64,000 bases of DNA from Bradyrhizobium diazoefficiens (GCF_018131015.1 NZ_JAFCJJ010000015.1:1-64000), one strand, 5' to 3'; shown: positions 1 through 9,144, counted from the stretch's first letter. Translations and numbers: made by a program. Notes: generated by a model from the sequence alone, not told the origin.

Positions 1-52
1 AGGCCAGATGGAACAACGACTTCCTTCTCTCCGCACTGGCCCATCTGCGATA

Positions 53-178
53 GCCCTACCCCACAAGGGGGGAGGGAGCGCAGTTATGCGCTTGGTGGAA
101 GTGTTCCGATGCGTAGGGTGGGCAAAGGCGCCAAGCGCCGTGGAGGGAGCGCAGTGTGCGCGCGGTGGGAGCGTTCAG
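53..178. repeat. GC-rich palindromic intergenic repeat, degenerate copy
   Basis: A CCCCACAAGGGGGGAGGGAGCG block near 60-80 matches the arm of the better-preserved element inside the ligase gene (7555-7712). A second GGAGGGAGCGCAG block follows at about 141-154. No gene is supported in the first 199 bases. I treat this as a decayed member of the same palindromic family. Boundaries are approximate. Confidence 0.45.
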
Positions 179-199
179 CTCAAAAGGAGTGATCGCCCC

Positions 200-898
200 T
201 CAGTAACACCGCGACGCGGCGATGGCGTGGACGCGGCGGTCGCCGAGCAGATGGGCGACAAAACCATTGGTCGGAAAGATCCTTGCAAAGGCGGCGTCGC
301 GGATGCTGAGGCCGCCGGCATAGGCGCCGAAGGCGGGCATCACGGCGCGCATGCCGTCGGAGGCAAAGCAGCGGCGCTCCATCGAGCGGCCGCGCGCGGA
401 GACGCGTGCCTTCGGATGCAGATGGCCGGCGATCTCTCCCTGCGCGCCGGTCGGCTCGTGGCGGAAGGTGATCGGGCCGATCGCGACCTCGTCAGCGACG
501 GTGCCGCCGAGATCGCGCGGCAGCGCGGGATCGTGATTGCCGGAGATCCAGATCCAGTCGCGGCCCGACTGCAGCGCGGCCATGGTGTCGCGATCCTCCG
601 CCGACAGCCGCTCATGCGCGGTGCGGTCGTGAAAGCTGTCGCCGAGCGCGATAACCATTCGGGGATCATGGCGGGAGATGACAGCAGCGAGCCGGCTCAG
701 CGTCGCCAGCGTGTCGTAAGGCGGCAGCAGCACGCCGCGGGTGGCGAAGCTGGACCCCTTTTCCAGATGCAGGTCGGAGACGACGAGCAGGCGCTGCTCG
801 TCCCAGTACAGCGCGCCGGAGAGGTCGGCGTGGAGCGATATGCCCGCGACGTCCACGTGCCGTGTTGTAGTCACCGAAAATACGGCTTGCTCCGTCAT
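200..898 (-). CDS. pdeM: Ligase-associated DNA damage response endonuclease PdeM-like (calcineurin-like phosphoesterase)
   Basis: About 232 residues with the metallophosphoesterase motifs in order: VVSDLHLEKG, ALGDSFHD, SGNHD and GHLHPKAR. These supply the Asp/His/Asn ligands of a two-metal centre that hydrolyses phosphoesters. In the family this protein is encoded with a DEXH helicase, an MBL-fold exonuclease and an ATP-dependent ligase, all present within 9 kb here. I start at the ATG at 898 (MTEQAVF). A longer frame reaches 973, but its extra 25 residues are translated from a palindromic repeat at 893-982. The helicase gene lies directly upstream on the same strand, so co-transcription is plausible. 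The exact nuclease activity is inferred from the family. Confidence 0.85.
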   Translation of the reverse strand: MTEQAVFSVTTTRHVDVAGISLHADLSGALYWDEQRLLVVSDLHLEKGSSFATRGVLLPPYDTLATLSRLAAVISRHDPRMVIALGDSFHDRTAHERLSAEDRDTMAALQSGRDWIWISGNHDPALPRDLGGTVADEVAIGPITFRHEPTGAQGEIAGHLHPKARVSARGRSMERRCFASDGMRAVMPAFGAYAGGLSIRDAAFARIFPTNGFVAHLLGDRRVHAIAASRCY

Positions 899-982
899 GG
901 CCGGGCCTGTCCCGGCCATCCACGTTCTTGCGGCGACAAGAAAGACGTGGATGCCCGTGTCAAGCCCGGGCATGACGATGTG
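893..982. repeat. Short palindromic repeat (CATGGCCGGGC...GCCCGGGCATG type)
   Basis: Two arms of the form TCATGGCCGGGCCTGTCCCGG and CAAGCCCGGGCATGACGA flank a short core with an ACGTGGATG-type motif. A similar element lies at 6099-6183. It sits between helicase and pdeM and overlaps the false N-terminal extension of pdeM. Confidence 0.7.
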
Positions 983-1014
983 GATGGGGTTGCGCGCCTC
1001 ACTGGAAAAATTCT

Positions 1015-3585
1015 CTACGACATCGCCTCTTTGACGAGCTCCTCGGCGGCTTCGGCCAAGAGCTCGTCTGCAGCTTCGCCATAGACTGACTCGCGGCCGA
1101 TTTCCAGCATGACGGGGACGGCGAGCGGAGAGACGTGATCGAGTTCCCGGTGGGTGATGCGGCCCTGGATGCGCCCCAGCATGTCGCCGAGGCGCCGCAA
1201 ATCGAGCAGCCCGGTCGCGGCATCGGCGCGCGCGGCGCGCAGCAGCACGTGGTCGGCCTGGTGCTTGCGCAGCACGTCGTAGACGAGATCGGTCGAGAAC
1301 AGCACCTGGCGGCGGCTTTTCTCCTCGCCGGTATGCCGGCGCGCGATCAGGCCGGAGATGATCGCGCAGTTGCGGAAGGTGCGCTTCATCAGCGCGGATT
1401 CGGCGAGCCAGGCCTCAAGGTCGTCCCCGAGCATGTCGGGGTCGAACAGCGCATCGAGGTCGATCCGGCCGTCCCGGATCATGAAGGAGAGGTCGCCCAG
1501 CGCCCAGATCGCCACCGCATATTCGTTGGCGACGAAGCCGAGCGGGCGCGCACGCGCGCGCTCCAGCCGCCGCGTCAGCAGCATGCCGAGGGTCTGGTGC
1601 GCAAGGCGCCCCTCGAAGGGGTAGCAGACGATGTAGTGCTTGTTGGCGCGCGGAAAGCTCTCGACCAGGAGCTCGCGCACCGCGGGCACGCGGGAGACAT
1701 CCTTCTGCAGCGACAACCAGTCGCGCACCTGCTCGGGCAGACCTTTCCACGCCCGGCCGTCGTCGAGCAGCCGGCGCACGCGCTCGGCGAGATAGGTGGA
1801 GAGCGGAAACTTGCCGCCCATGTAGGACGGCACCTTCGGGTCCTTGTCGTGCGCGCGCGAGACATAGACCTGGTCCTCGACCAGCGTTTCATAGCGCACC
1901 ACCTCGCCGCTGAACACGAAGGTGTCGCCCGGACTGAGGCCCTCGATGAAGGCTTCCTCGATCTCGCCGAGCAACCTGCCGCCGCGCGCGATCACGCCGG
2001 TCGATCCGCCGGTCTTTCCGTGGCCGCCGCCGCGCGAGCGCACCAGGCGCACCTTCAGCATGTCGTCCTCGACGATGGTGCCGACATTCATCCGGTAGCT
2101 CTGCCGCACCTTCGGATTGGCGACGCGCCAGCGACCCTCCTTGTCCTGCTTGATGCGGGCGAAGCGCTCATAGGTCTTCAGCGCGTAGCCGCCGGAGGCG
2201 ACGAAATCGACGACGTCGTCGAAATCGACGCGCGCCAGATTTGCGTAAGGCGCGGCGGTCCGCACCTCGTCATAGAGCTCGCCGGAGAGGAACGGCTCGC
2301 CGCAGGCACATCCCAGCACGTGCTGGGCCAGCACGTCGAGCGCGCCGGTGCGCAGCGGCGGGGTGTCCTGCGCGTTCTCGGCGATGGCGTCGATCGCGAC
2401 GCTGCACTCCAGCACCTCGAAGCGGTTCGCGGGCACCAGCACCGCGCGCGAGGCCTCGTCGAGGCGGTGGTTGGCGCGGCCGATGCGCTGCATCAGGCGC
2501 GAGGCGCCTTTTGGCGCGCCGATATTGACAACGAGATCGACGTCGCCCCAGTCGACACCGAGGTCGAGCGAGGAGGTGCAGACCACGCCGCGCAGGCGTC
2601 CTGCCGACATGGCGTCCTCGACCTTGCGGCGCTGGGCGACGTCGAGCGAGCCGTGATGCAGCGCGATCGCAAGGCCGTCGTCGTTCATGCTCCAGAGATT
2701 TTGGAACAGCATCTCGGCCTGGCTTCTCGTGTTGACGAAGACCAGCGTGGTCTTGTTCGCCTTGATCAGCTCATAGATTTCAGGAAGCGCATGGCGGGCG
2801 CTGTGGCCGGCCCAGGGCAGGCGCTCGCGCGTGTCCAGCATTTCGACCAGCGGCGGCGCCGCGCCGCCGGCAACGACGATGTCGGCGGCCTGCTCCCTGC
2901 CGCCGGGCTGCGGCACCAGGAAGCGCGCGAGCTGGTCCGGCTCGGCCACCGTCGCCGACAGGCCGATCGCGCGCATTTGCGGCGCGAGCCGCCACAGCCG
3001 GGCAAGGCCGAGCGAGAGCAGGTCGCCGCGCTTGGAGGTCACCAGCGCGTGCAGCTCGTCGAGCACGATGCGCTTCAGCGACGAGAACAGGAACGGCGCG
3101 TCGTCGGAGGAGAGCAGCAGCGCAAGCTGCTCGGGCGTCGTCAGGAGGATGTCCGGCGGATAGCGCCGCTGCCGCTGCCGCCGCGACACCGGCGTGTCGC
3201 CGGTGCGGGTCTCGACCTTGACCGGCAGGCCCATCTCGGCGATCGGCCGCTCCAGGTTGCGCGCGATATCGACTGCAAGCGCCTTGAGCGGCGAGATGTA
3301 GAGAGTGTGGAGACCGGCGCTGCGCGCAACGCTTCGGCCGGTGGAGACGACGGACGTCGTTGCAGGCGCCGAACTCAGCTCCACCAGCGTCGGCAAGAAT
3401 CCCGCCAGCGTCTTGCCGGCGCCGGTCGGCGCGATCAGGAGCGCGGATCGATCCTCGCGCGCCTTCTCCAGCAGCGCCAGTTGATGCGCGCGCGGCGACC
3501 AGCCGCGGGCCGCGAACCACGCGTTGAAGCGGTCGGGCAGCAGCGTGGTCGGCTCGGCCGGGATTTTGAGGATGCGGGGCGGCAC
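1015..3585 (-). CDS. Ligase-associated DNA damage response DEXH-box helicase (Lhr-like)
   Basis: 856 residues of superfamily 2 helicase. Visible motifs: Walker A APTGAGKT (about residue 54), TTPEQL, the DEXH box LDELH, GLSATV, VFVNTRSQ in the second RecA domain, and motif VI QRIGRANHR. A long C-terminal region of the winged-helix/Lhr type follows. The product should be an ATP-dependent 3'-5' nucleic-acid translocase acting with PdeM, the exonuclease and the ligase. The start is a GTG at 3585; no clear ribosome binding site is visible before it. Family length is typically 800-900 residues, so the gene looks complete. No frameshift is seen. Confidence 0.9.
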   Translation of the reverse strand: MPPRILKIPAEPTTLLPDRFNAWFAARGWSPRAHQLALLEKAREDRSALLIAPTGAGKTLAGFLPTLVELSSAPATTSVVSTGRSVARSAGLHTLYISPLKALAVDIARNLERPIAEMGLPVKVETRTGDTPVSRRQRQRRYPPDILLTTPEQLALLLSSDDAPFLFSSLKRIVLDELHALVTSKRGDLLSLGLARLWRLAPQMRAIGLSATVAEPDQLARFLVPQPGGREQAADIVVAGGAAPPLVEMLDTRERLPWAGHSARHALPEIYELIKANKTTLVFVNTRSQAEMLFQNLWSMNDDGLAIALHHGSLDVAQRRKVEDAMSAGRLRGVVCTSSLDLGVDWGDVDLVVNIGAPKGASRLMQRIGRANHRLDEASRAVLVPANRFEVLECSVAIDAIAENAQDTPPLRTGALDVLAQHVLGCACGEPFLSGELYDEVRTAAPYANLARVDFDDVVDFVASGGYALKTYERFARIKQDKEGRWRVANPKVRQSYRMNVGTIVEDDMLKVRLVRSRGGGHGKTGGSTGVIARGGRLLGEIEEAFIEGLSPGDTFVFSGEVVRYETLVEDQVYVSRAHDKDPKVPSYMGGKFPLSTYLAERVRRLLDDGRAWKGLPEQVRDWLSLQKDVSRVPAVRELLVESFPRANKHYIVCYPFEGRLAHQTLGMLLTRRLERARARPLGFVANEYAVAIWALGDLSFMIRDGRIDLDALFDPDMLGDDLEAWLAESALMKRTFRNCAIISGLIARRHTGEEKSRRQVLFSTDLVYDVLRKHQADHVLLRAARADAATGLLDLRRLGDMLGRIQGRITHRELDHVSPLAVPVMLEIGRESVYGEAADELLAEAAEELVKEAMS

Positions 3586-3652
3586 AGCATAAGAAGTAAG
3601 CCGTGGGCGCGGGTTCGTCGAGGGGTGGATGCCTTCAAGAGCAGGGGCACCG

Positions 3653-3806
3653 CCTTCCCCTCTCCCCTTGTGGGAGAGGGTGGATCGCCGCGCAGCTGCG
3701 AGACGGGTGAGGGGTATCTATCCACGCGTCATTCTTTCGAACACGCAGAGAGAACCCCTCATCCGGCGCTTTGCGCCACCTTCTCCCACAAGGGGAGAAG
3801 GAAGAG
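3653..3806. repeat. Palindromic repeat, CTCTCCCCTTGTGGGAGAGGG family
   Basis: Left arm around 3655-3680 and right arm around 3777-3803 are inverted copies containing CCCCTTGTGGGA / TCCCACAAGGGG, with a roughly 100-base core. It fills the gap between the helicase start and the end of the binding-protein gene. It belongs to the same family as 7555-7712 and 15,500-15,672. Confidence 0.8.
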
Positions 3807-3812
3807 AGCACC

Positions 3813-5042
3813 CTATTCCGTCACCGGCCGGTCGGACACGTCCCAGTCCTTGCCGTTGAAGACGGAGATGAACAGCGTCTTCATCGGCGTGTAGTCGTCG
3901 GGCGTGTAGCTGTAGTCGACACCGTCGAGGAAGAACGGCGAGTGGAAGCCATTGAGGCGGGAGGCCTGCTTCAGCACGTTGTCGCGGGTCAGCTCGTCGC
4001 CGCAGCGGCGCAGGATTTCGCCCATGGTGACCGCCTGGCCGTAGCCCGCATAGGCGATGGTATTATCGGGGTCGACGGTGGGCAGATATTTCTTGCGCAG
4101 CTCCTCGAACGCCGCGGGGCCCGGATCCTTTTCCCATCGGCCGGGACCGGCGTCCTTCGAATAGCGGATCGCGACGATGTCCTTTGCATTCTCGAGGCCC
4201 GCGGCACTGAGAATGGATTTTCCGGTCGAGCCGGCCGACAAGAGCTGCAGCGGCTTCCAGCCGAGCTCGGCCACTTTCCGGATCGACTGCGACGACGCCT
4301 TGCCGGTGGAGATGTTGTAGAAGACGTCGGCGCCCGACTTCGAGAGATTGATGAGCTGGGAATCGACGGTCGGATCGGTCAGATCGTAGGTCTGCTCCAT
4401 GATTACCTGCGCGGTGCCGCCGGCATCGGCCAGCACCTTCTTGAACGGACCGAGGAAGTCGCGGCCGAAATCGTCATTCTGGTAGAGGATGCCGACCTTG
4501 GCGTTCGGCTTCACCGCCACGACATGCTTGGCCAGAATCCGCGCCTCCGTCGGATAAAGCGGCAGGCCCGCCATCGTCCACTTGAATTCCTTGGGATTGT
4601 TCCACTTCGACGCGCCGGTATTGAGCAGGAGTTGCGGCACGCCCTTGGAGTTCAGGTATTTGTGCACGGCGGTCTGCGGCGCGGTGCCGAGCGAGCCGTA
4701 GAGCCCCAGCACCTCCTCCTGCTCGACCAGGCGCCGCGTCGCCTCGACGCATTTCGGCGCGCTGTAGGCATCGTCGAGCGTGAGGAACTTGACCTTGCGC
4801 CCGTTGATGCCACCCTGATCGTTCAGCATCTGGAAATAGGCTTCGCCGACGCGCCCCAACACGCCGTAGAGCGAGCCGGGGCCGGAATGCGGCACGGTCT
4901 GCCCGATCTTGATCTCGGTGTCGCTGGCGCCGGCGTCGTATTTCTTCTCGGCGGCCCAGACGTAAGGCGCGGGCAATGTGGAGGCTGCAATAGCTGCGAG
5001 CGCACCGGCGCTGAAATCGCGCCGCGATGGATTCCTGGTCAT
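3813..5042 (-). CDS. ABC transporter periplasmic substrate-binding protein (LivK/branched-chain amino acid type)
   Basis: About 409 residues. The N-terminus has a twin-arginine-like signal (SRRDFSAGALAAIAAS, then an Ala-rich cleavage region near PYVWA). The mature part starts with DTEIKIGQTVPHSGPGS, typical of type I periplasmic binding proteins of the HAAT family that capture branched-chain amino acids, amides or aromatic compounds. The ATG at 5042 is preceded by AGGGAGAG at a good spacing; the longer frame to 5123 lacks this. No permease or ATPase gene is next to it, so it is an orphan receptor presumably served by a transporter elsewhere. Substrate unknown. Confidence 0.85.
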   Translation of the reverse strand: MTRNPSRRDFSAGALAAIAASTLPAPYVWAAEKKYDAGASDTEIKIGQTVPHSGPGSLYGVLGRVGEAYFQMLNDQGGINGRKVKFLTLDDAYSAPKCVEATRRLVEQEEVLGLYGSLGTAPQTAVHKYLNSKGVPQLLLNTGASKWNNPKEFKWTMAGLPLYPTEARILAKHVVAVKPNAKVGILYQNDDFGRDFLGPFKKVLADAGGTAQVIMEQTYDLTDPTVDSQLINLSKSGADVFYNISTGKASSQSIRKVAELGWKPLQLLSAGSTGKSILSAAGLENAKDIVAIRYSKDAGPGRWEKDPGPAAFEELRKKYLPTVDPDNTIAYAGYGQAVTMGEILRRCGDELTRDNVLKQASRLNGFHSPFFLDGVDYSYTPDDYTPMKTLFISVFNGKDWDVSDRPVTE

Positions 5043-5145
5043 TATTTGTCTCTCCCTGGTGCGCGCATTGTGCTGGCATCGCCGCACGGCTCGCAAGTGG
5101 GAAGTCGTCGCTTTGCGACGCAATGACGCTCAAAACGCAGCGTGT

Positions 5146-6084
5146 TTAGCGTCTAGACTCAAGTTTCTCCGCGACCACGACGAGGCCGCGCACCGGCTCG
5201 TTGTTCTCGTTGCGCGGCGAGGCCGGCTCCAGTGTCGAGAGCTTGAGCCCGGCCCTGGCGATGGCGCCGCGCACATAGTCCGCGGAATGGGCATAGCGCA
5301 GGCCTTCACCGAGAACGACGCCATCGCCGTCATGCGTCTCCAGCGTGAATGCGATCACGCCGCCGGTGACGAGCACACGCTTCGCCTCGGTCAGCACCGG
5401 CACGAGATCGGCGAGATAGACGAAGGCATCCGCCGCGACGACGAGATTGACGCTCGCCTCGGCCTTGCCGCGCAGGCCCTCGATCATGTCGGCGACTTCG
5501 AGCTCGGCATAGAGACTAGTCGCGCGCGCTTCCTTGATCATGCCGGGCGACAGGTCGATGCCGGTGAAATGATCGACCTGTCTTGCGAAGGCCGCCGCCG
5601 CAAGGCCGGTGCCGCAACCGAGGTCGATGGCGCGCTTGAAGAAGGTCGGCTTCTTCGCGGCGACGCGCGCGGCCAGCACCGCCTTGAAGATCAGCGCGGG
5701 CGCGCGATAGTCGAGATCGTTGAGCAGCGCGTGCTCGAAGCGCGGCGCGTACTGGTCGAACAGCGCCTGGACATAGGCCTTGGGCATCTCCGCCATCTCG
5801 GCGTCGCCGAGCCGCATCAGGTGCAGGCCGGCGCCATGCTGGTCCTCGGGGTCACTTCGCCGCGCTTCGCGCAGCGCCGCGATGGCCTTGTCGCGCTCGC
5901 CGAGCTGGAGACGGATTTCGCCGAGCGTGAACCAGGCCGAGGTGAAGTTCGGCGCGAGCTCGATCGCCTGCTCGATCAGGTCGGCCGCGGCCGGCAGGTC
6001 GCCCTTGAGCTGGAGGTCGCGCGCGAATTCGAAGCGGCGGTCGGCCATGAGATCGCCGGAGGAGAGGAACAGGCGCAGGGGCAT
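5146..6084 (-). CDS. TPR-containing class I SAM-dependent methyltransferase
   Basis: 312 residues. Roughly residues 15-90 form two TPR-like helical repeats (ADLIEQAIELAPNFTSAWFT and the following GERDKAIAALREA). A Rossmann methyltransferase domain follows, with motif I AIDLGCGTGLAAAAF near residue 150, an acidic residue after FTGIDLSP, and VVAADAFVYLADL. It should transfer a methyl group from S-adenosylmethionine; the acceptor cannot be told. It lies 103 bases upstream of the binding-protein start on the same strand, with no obvious functional link. The TPR part suggests a protein-bound substrate or partner. Confidence 0.8.
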   Translation of the reverse strand: MPLRLFLSSGDLMADRRFEFARDLQLKGDLPAAADLIEQAIELAPNFTSAWFTLGEIRLQLGERDKAIAALREARRSDPEDQHGAGLHLMRLGDAEMAEMPKAYVQALFDQYAPRFEHALLNDLDYRAPALIFKAVLAARVAAKKPTFFKRAIDLGCGTGLAAAAFARQVDHFTGIDLSPGMIKEARATSLYAELEVADMIEGLRGKAEASVNLVVAADAFVYLADLVPVLTEAKRVLVTGGVIAFTLETHDGDGVVLGEGLRYAHSADYVRGAIARAGLKLSTLEPASPRNENNEPVRGLVVVAEKLESRR

Positions 6085-6098
6085 TTTGGAACCGGACT

Positions 6099-6183
6099 GT
6101 CATTGCCGGGCTCGACCCGGCAATCCATCAAAAAGGAACTGTTTAAGAAGATGGATGCGCGGGTCAAGCCCGCGCATGACAGG
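6099..6183. repeat. Short palindromic repeat, same family as 893-982
   Basis: Arms TGTCATTGCCGGGCTCGACC and GGGTCAAGCCCGCGCATGACA flank a short core containing AATCCATC and its inverted GATGGATG. It occupies the divergent promoter region between the methyltransferase and the exonuclease, so either promoter must coexist with it. Confidence 0.75.
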
Positions 6184-6208
6184 TGAATATCAGAACACCG
6201 CTGCCTAT

Positions 6209-7255
6209 ATGACCAGCATGCGCCCGCAAGACATCCTGCTGCCAGTCGCGAGCGGCCTGTGCTGCAAGCCCGGCGGTTTCCACATCGATCCCGTCCGTCC
6301 CGTGGAGCGGGCCGTGATCACCCACGGCCATTCCGACCATGCCCGCGCCGGCCACGGCGCGGTGCTGGCGACGCAGGAAACGCTCGACATGATGCGGCTG
6401 CGCTATGGCGAGAATTTTGCCGGCACCACGCAAGCGATTCGTTACGGCGAGGAGATCCGGCTCGGCGACGTCAGCGTCAGGTTTCATCCCGCCGGCCATG
6501 TGCTCGGCTCGGCCCAGATCGCGGTGACATGCAAGGACACCTGCATCGTCGCCTCGGGCGACTACAAGGACGCGCCCGACCCGACCTGCACGCCGTTCGA
6601 GCTCGTGCCGTGCGACGTCTTCATCACCGAAGCCACCTTCGGCCTGCCGGTGTTCCGGCATGGCGATGCCGGCGACGAGGTGAAGAAGCTGCTGGCCTCG
6701 GTCGCGTTGTTTCCCGAGCGCGCGCATCTCGTCGGCGCCTATTCGCTCGGCAAGGCCCAGCGCGTGATCGCGCTGCTCCGCGAGGCCGGCTACGATGCGC
6801 CGATCTACCTGCATGGCGCGATGGAGAAGATCACCGAATATTATCAGAGCCGCGGCATCGACCTCGGCGAGCTCCGGCCGGTGAAGGGCGTGAAGAAGGC
6901 GGCGCTCGCCGGCACCATCACGCTGGCGCCGCCGTCGGCGACCTCCGATCTCTGGACGCGGCGTTTTCCCGATCCCGTCACCGCCTTCGCCTCGGGATGG
7001 ATGCGGGTGCGCGCCCGCGCGCGGCAACGTGGCGTCGAATTGCCGCTGGTGATCTCCGACCATGCCGATTGGGACGGCCTCACCGCCACCGTCGCGGCGA
7101 CCGGCGCCGGCGAGATCTGGGTCACCCACGGCCAGGAAGACGCGCTGGTGCATTGGTGCAAGTCGCAAGGCCTGCGGGCGCAGCCGCTCGATCTCGTCGG
7201 TTACGGCGACGAGGAGGAGAGCGAGACCCCGCTTCCCGATGAGGCCGAGGCATGA
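6209..7255 (+). CDS. Ligase-associated MBL-fold 3' exonuclease
   Basis: 348 residues of metallo-beta-lactamase/beta-CASP type. The zinc-binding signature THGHSDHARAGH lies near residue 38. GHVLGSAQI and VASGDYKD supply further ligands, and a C-terminal SDHADWDGL gives another histidine motif. In this family the enzyme trims DNA ends before sealing by the adjacent ATP-dependent ligase. I start at the ATG at 6209 (an alternative is 6218, nine bases on); longer frames run into a palindromic repeat. The stop overlaps the ligase start by four bases (ATGA), so the two are translationally coupled. Confidence 0.88.
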   Translation: MTSMRPQDILLPVASGLCCKPGGFHIDPVRPVERAVITHGHSDHARAGHGAVLATQETLDMMRLRYGENFAGTTQAIRYGEEIRLGDVSVRFHPAGHVLGSAQIAVTCKDTCIVASGDYKDAPDPTCTPFELVPCDVFITEATFGLPVFRHGDAGDEVKKLLASVALFPERAHLVGAYSLGKAQRVIALLREAGYDAPIYLHGAMEKITEYYQSRGIDLGELRPVKGVKKAALAGTITLAPPSATSDLWTRRFPDPVTAFASGWMRVRARARQRGVELPLVISDHADWDGLTATVAATGAGEIWVTHGQEDALVHWCKSQGLRAQPLDLVGYGDEEESETPLPDEAEA

Positions 7256-9144
7256 ACCGCTTCGCCGAACTTCTCGACCGCCTCGCCTACGAGCCCGGCC
7301 GCAACAACAAGCTGCGGCTGATCACCGGCTATTTCCGCGAGGTCGGCGACCCCGATCGCGGCTATGCGCTGGCGGCGCTGACCGGCGCGCTCAGCTTCAA
7401 GCATGCCAAGCCGGCGCTGATCCGCGACCTGATCGCATCGCGCACCGATCCGGTGCTGTTCGGATTGAGTTACGACTATGTCGGCGATCTCTCCGAGACG
7501 GTGGCGCTGATGTGGCCGAAGCGGGTGCCTAGTCATGACGAATCTTTTCCGGGCTACCCCCCTCCCCAGCCCTCCCCCACAAGGGGGGAGGGAGCGCAGT
7601 TGCGCGCGCGGCGACAGACGAGTGCTACGACTGATCGTAATTCAGCAAGTGATAGAGGCACTGCTCCCACCGTTCCCTCCCCCCTTGTGGGGGAGGGGCA
7701 GGGAGGGGGGTACTCCGGGCGAGATGCCGGCGATGCGCTCCACCCGAGCAATCACAACACCCCGCCGCCCCCGACGCTGACCGAGGTCGTCACCACGCTG
7801 CGCACGCTTGGGAAGACCGAGCTGCCAAAACAACTCGAACGCTGGCTCGACGAGCTCGACGAGACCGGCCGCTGGGCGCTGCTCAAGCTCGTTACCGGCG
7901 CCTTGCGGATCGGCATCTCCGCGCGGCTGGCCAAGACCGCGGCCGCGGCCCTCGGCGACAAGGACCCACATGACATCGAGCTGATCTGGCCCGGACTTTC
8001 GCCACCCTATCTCGACCTGTTCGCCTGGCTGGAGGGCCGGGCCGAAAAACCCGTCAATCGCGATCCGGCGCCGTTCCGGCCCGTGATGCTGGCGCATGCG
8101 ATCGAGGATGCCGATTTCGCCGCGCTAGATGCCGCCGATTATGTCGCCGAGTGGAAATGGGACGGCATCCGCGTGCAGGCGGTAGCCGGCCGCGACGATC
8201 GCGGCCACGTCACAGCGCGGCTCTATTCGCGCACCGGCGAGGACATCACGGGCAGCTTTCCGGATCTCGTGCCCTCGCTGCGCCTGCCCGGCGCGATCGA
8301 CGGCGAGCTGCTGGTCCTGCGCGAGGGACGGGTGCAGAGCTTCAACGTTCTCCAGCAGCGACTCAACCGCAAGGTGGTCTCGCCCAAGCTGATCAAGGAA
8401 TTTCCGATCCACCTGCGCGCCTACGATCTGCTCGGCGACGACGCCAACGATCTGCGCGAGCTGCCGTTCGCGGAACGGCGCGAGCGGCTGGAAACCTTCA
8501 TCAGGAAGCTCGACGATCCCCGCATCGACCTGTCGCCCACCGTGCCCTTCGCAAGCTGGGAGGCGCTGACCGCCGCGCGCGCCGATCCCGCCGGCGCCGG
8601 CGCGGGCGAGGACGCGGACGCCGTCGAAGGCGTGATGCTGAAGCGGCGCGATGCGCCTTACCTTCCGGGGCGGCCGAAGGGGCAATGGTGGAAGTGGAAG
8701 CGCGATCCGCACATCGTCGATGCCGTGCTGATGTATGCGCAGCGCGGCCACGGCAAGCGCTCGTCCTATTACTCCGACTACACCTTTGGCGTCTGGACCG
8801 AGGGTGACGGTGGGGACGAACTGGTGCCGGTCGGAAAAGCCTATTTCGGCTTCACCGACGAGGAGCTGCTGCAGATCGACCGTTTCGTCCGCCGCAACAC
8901 CACGGAAAAATTCGGCCCCGTCCGTCATGTCGTGCACGAGCCCGACAAGGGACTGGTGCTCGAGGTCGCCTTCGAGGGCCTGCAACGCTCGCCGCGGCAC
9001 AAGTCCGGCGTTGCCATGCGCTTTCCCCGCATCAGCCGGCTGCGTTGGGACAAGCCGCCGCGGGAAGCCGACCGGCTGGAAACGCTGGAGAAGATGCTGA
9101 AAGCGGAGCCGGCGGAGATTGAGGTGGGAGGTGCGCAGGGATGA
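7252..9144 (+). CDS. ATP-dependent DNA ligase (cisplatin-resistance type), with in-frame repeat insertion
   Basis: 630 residues. The adenylation motif is EWKWDGIRVQ near residue 302, with Lys as the AMP acceptor. It is followed by GELLVLREGRV, EGVMLKRRDAPY and KGQWWKWKRDP (motifs III-V). A C-terminal OB-fold includes FVRRNTTEKFGPVR. The N-terminal helical domain is interrupted at about residues 100-175 by low-complexity sequence with PSPTRGEG and PSPLVGEGQ. This corresponds exactly to a palindromic repeat at 7555-7712. Without it the protein would be near 555 residues, which I believe is the usual length. The frame stays open across the insert. It overlaps the exonuclease gene by four bases and probably joins its product in end processing and sealing. 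Confidence 0.9.
   Translation: MNRFAELLDRLAYEPGRNNKLRLITGYFREVGDPDRGYALAALTGALSFKHAKPALIRDLIASRTDPVLFGLSYDYVGDLSETVALMWPKRVPSHDESFPGYPPPQPSPTRGEGAQLRARRQTSATTDRNSASDRGTAPTVPSPLVGEGQGGGYSGRDAGDALHPSNHNTPPPPTLTEVVTTLRTLGKTELPKQLERWLDELDETGRWALLKLVTGALRIGISARLAKTAAAALGDKDPHDIELIWPGLSPPYLDLFAWLEGRAEKPVNRDPAPFRPVMLAHAIEDADFAALDAADYVAEWKWDGIRVQAVAGRDDRGHVTARLYSRTGEDITGSFPDLVPSLRLPGAIDGELLVLREGRVQSFNVLQQRLNRKVVSPKLIKEFPIHLRAYDLLGDDANDLRELPFAERRERLETFIRKLDDPRIDLSPTVPFASWEALTAARADPAGAGAGEDADAVEGVMLKRRDAPYLPGRPKGQWWKWKRDPHIVDAVLMYAQRGHGKRSSYYSDYTFGVWTEGDGGDELVPVGKAYFGFTDEELLQIDRFVRRNTTEKFGPVRHVVHEPDKGLVLEVAFEGLQRSPRHKSGVAMRFPRISRLRWDKPPREADRLETLEKMLKAEPAEIEVGGAQG
7555..7712. repeat. 158-bp palindromic element inside the ligase coding sequence
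   Basis: Left arm begins TACCCCCCTCCCCAGCCCTC. The reverse complement of the right arm begins TACCCCCCTCCCTGCCCCTC. Both continue with a CCCACAAGGGGGGAGGG block, about 39 bases per arm with few mismatches. The core between them is unrelated. The whole element is read through in frame by the ligase gene. Confidence 0.9.

Noticed and set aside
8..1084. Long plus-strand open frame opposite pdeM
   Set aside because: High-GC shadow of the real minus-strand gene; Ala/Arg/Gly-rich without any motif.
1135..3894. 919-codon open frame opposite the helicase
   Set aside because: Antisense shadow: His/Arg/Glu-rich composition typical of the complementary frame of a GC-rich gene, no domain motif.
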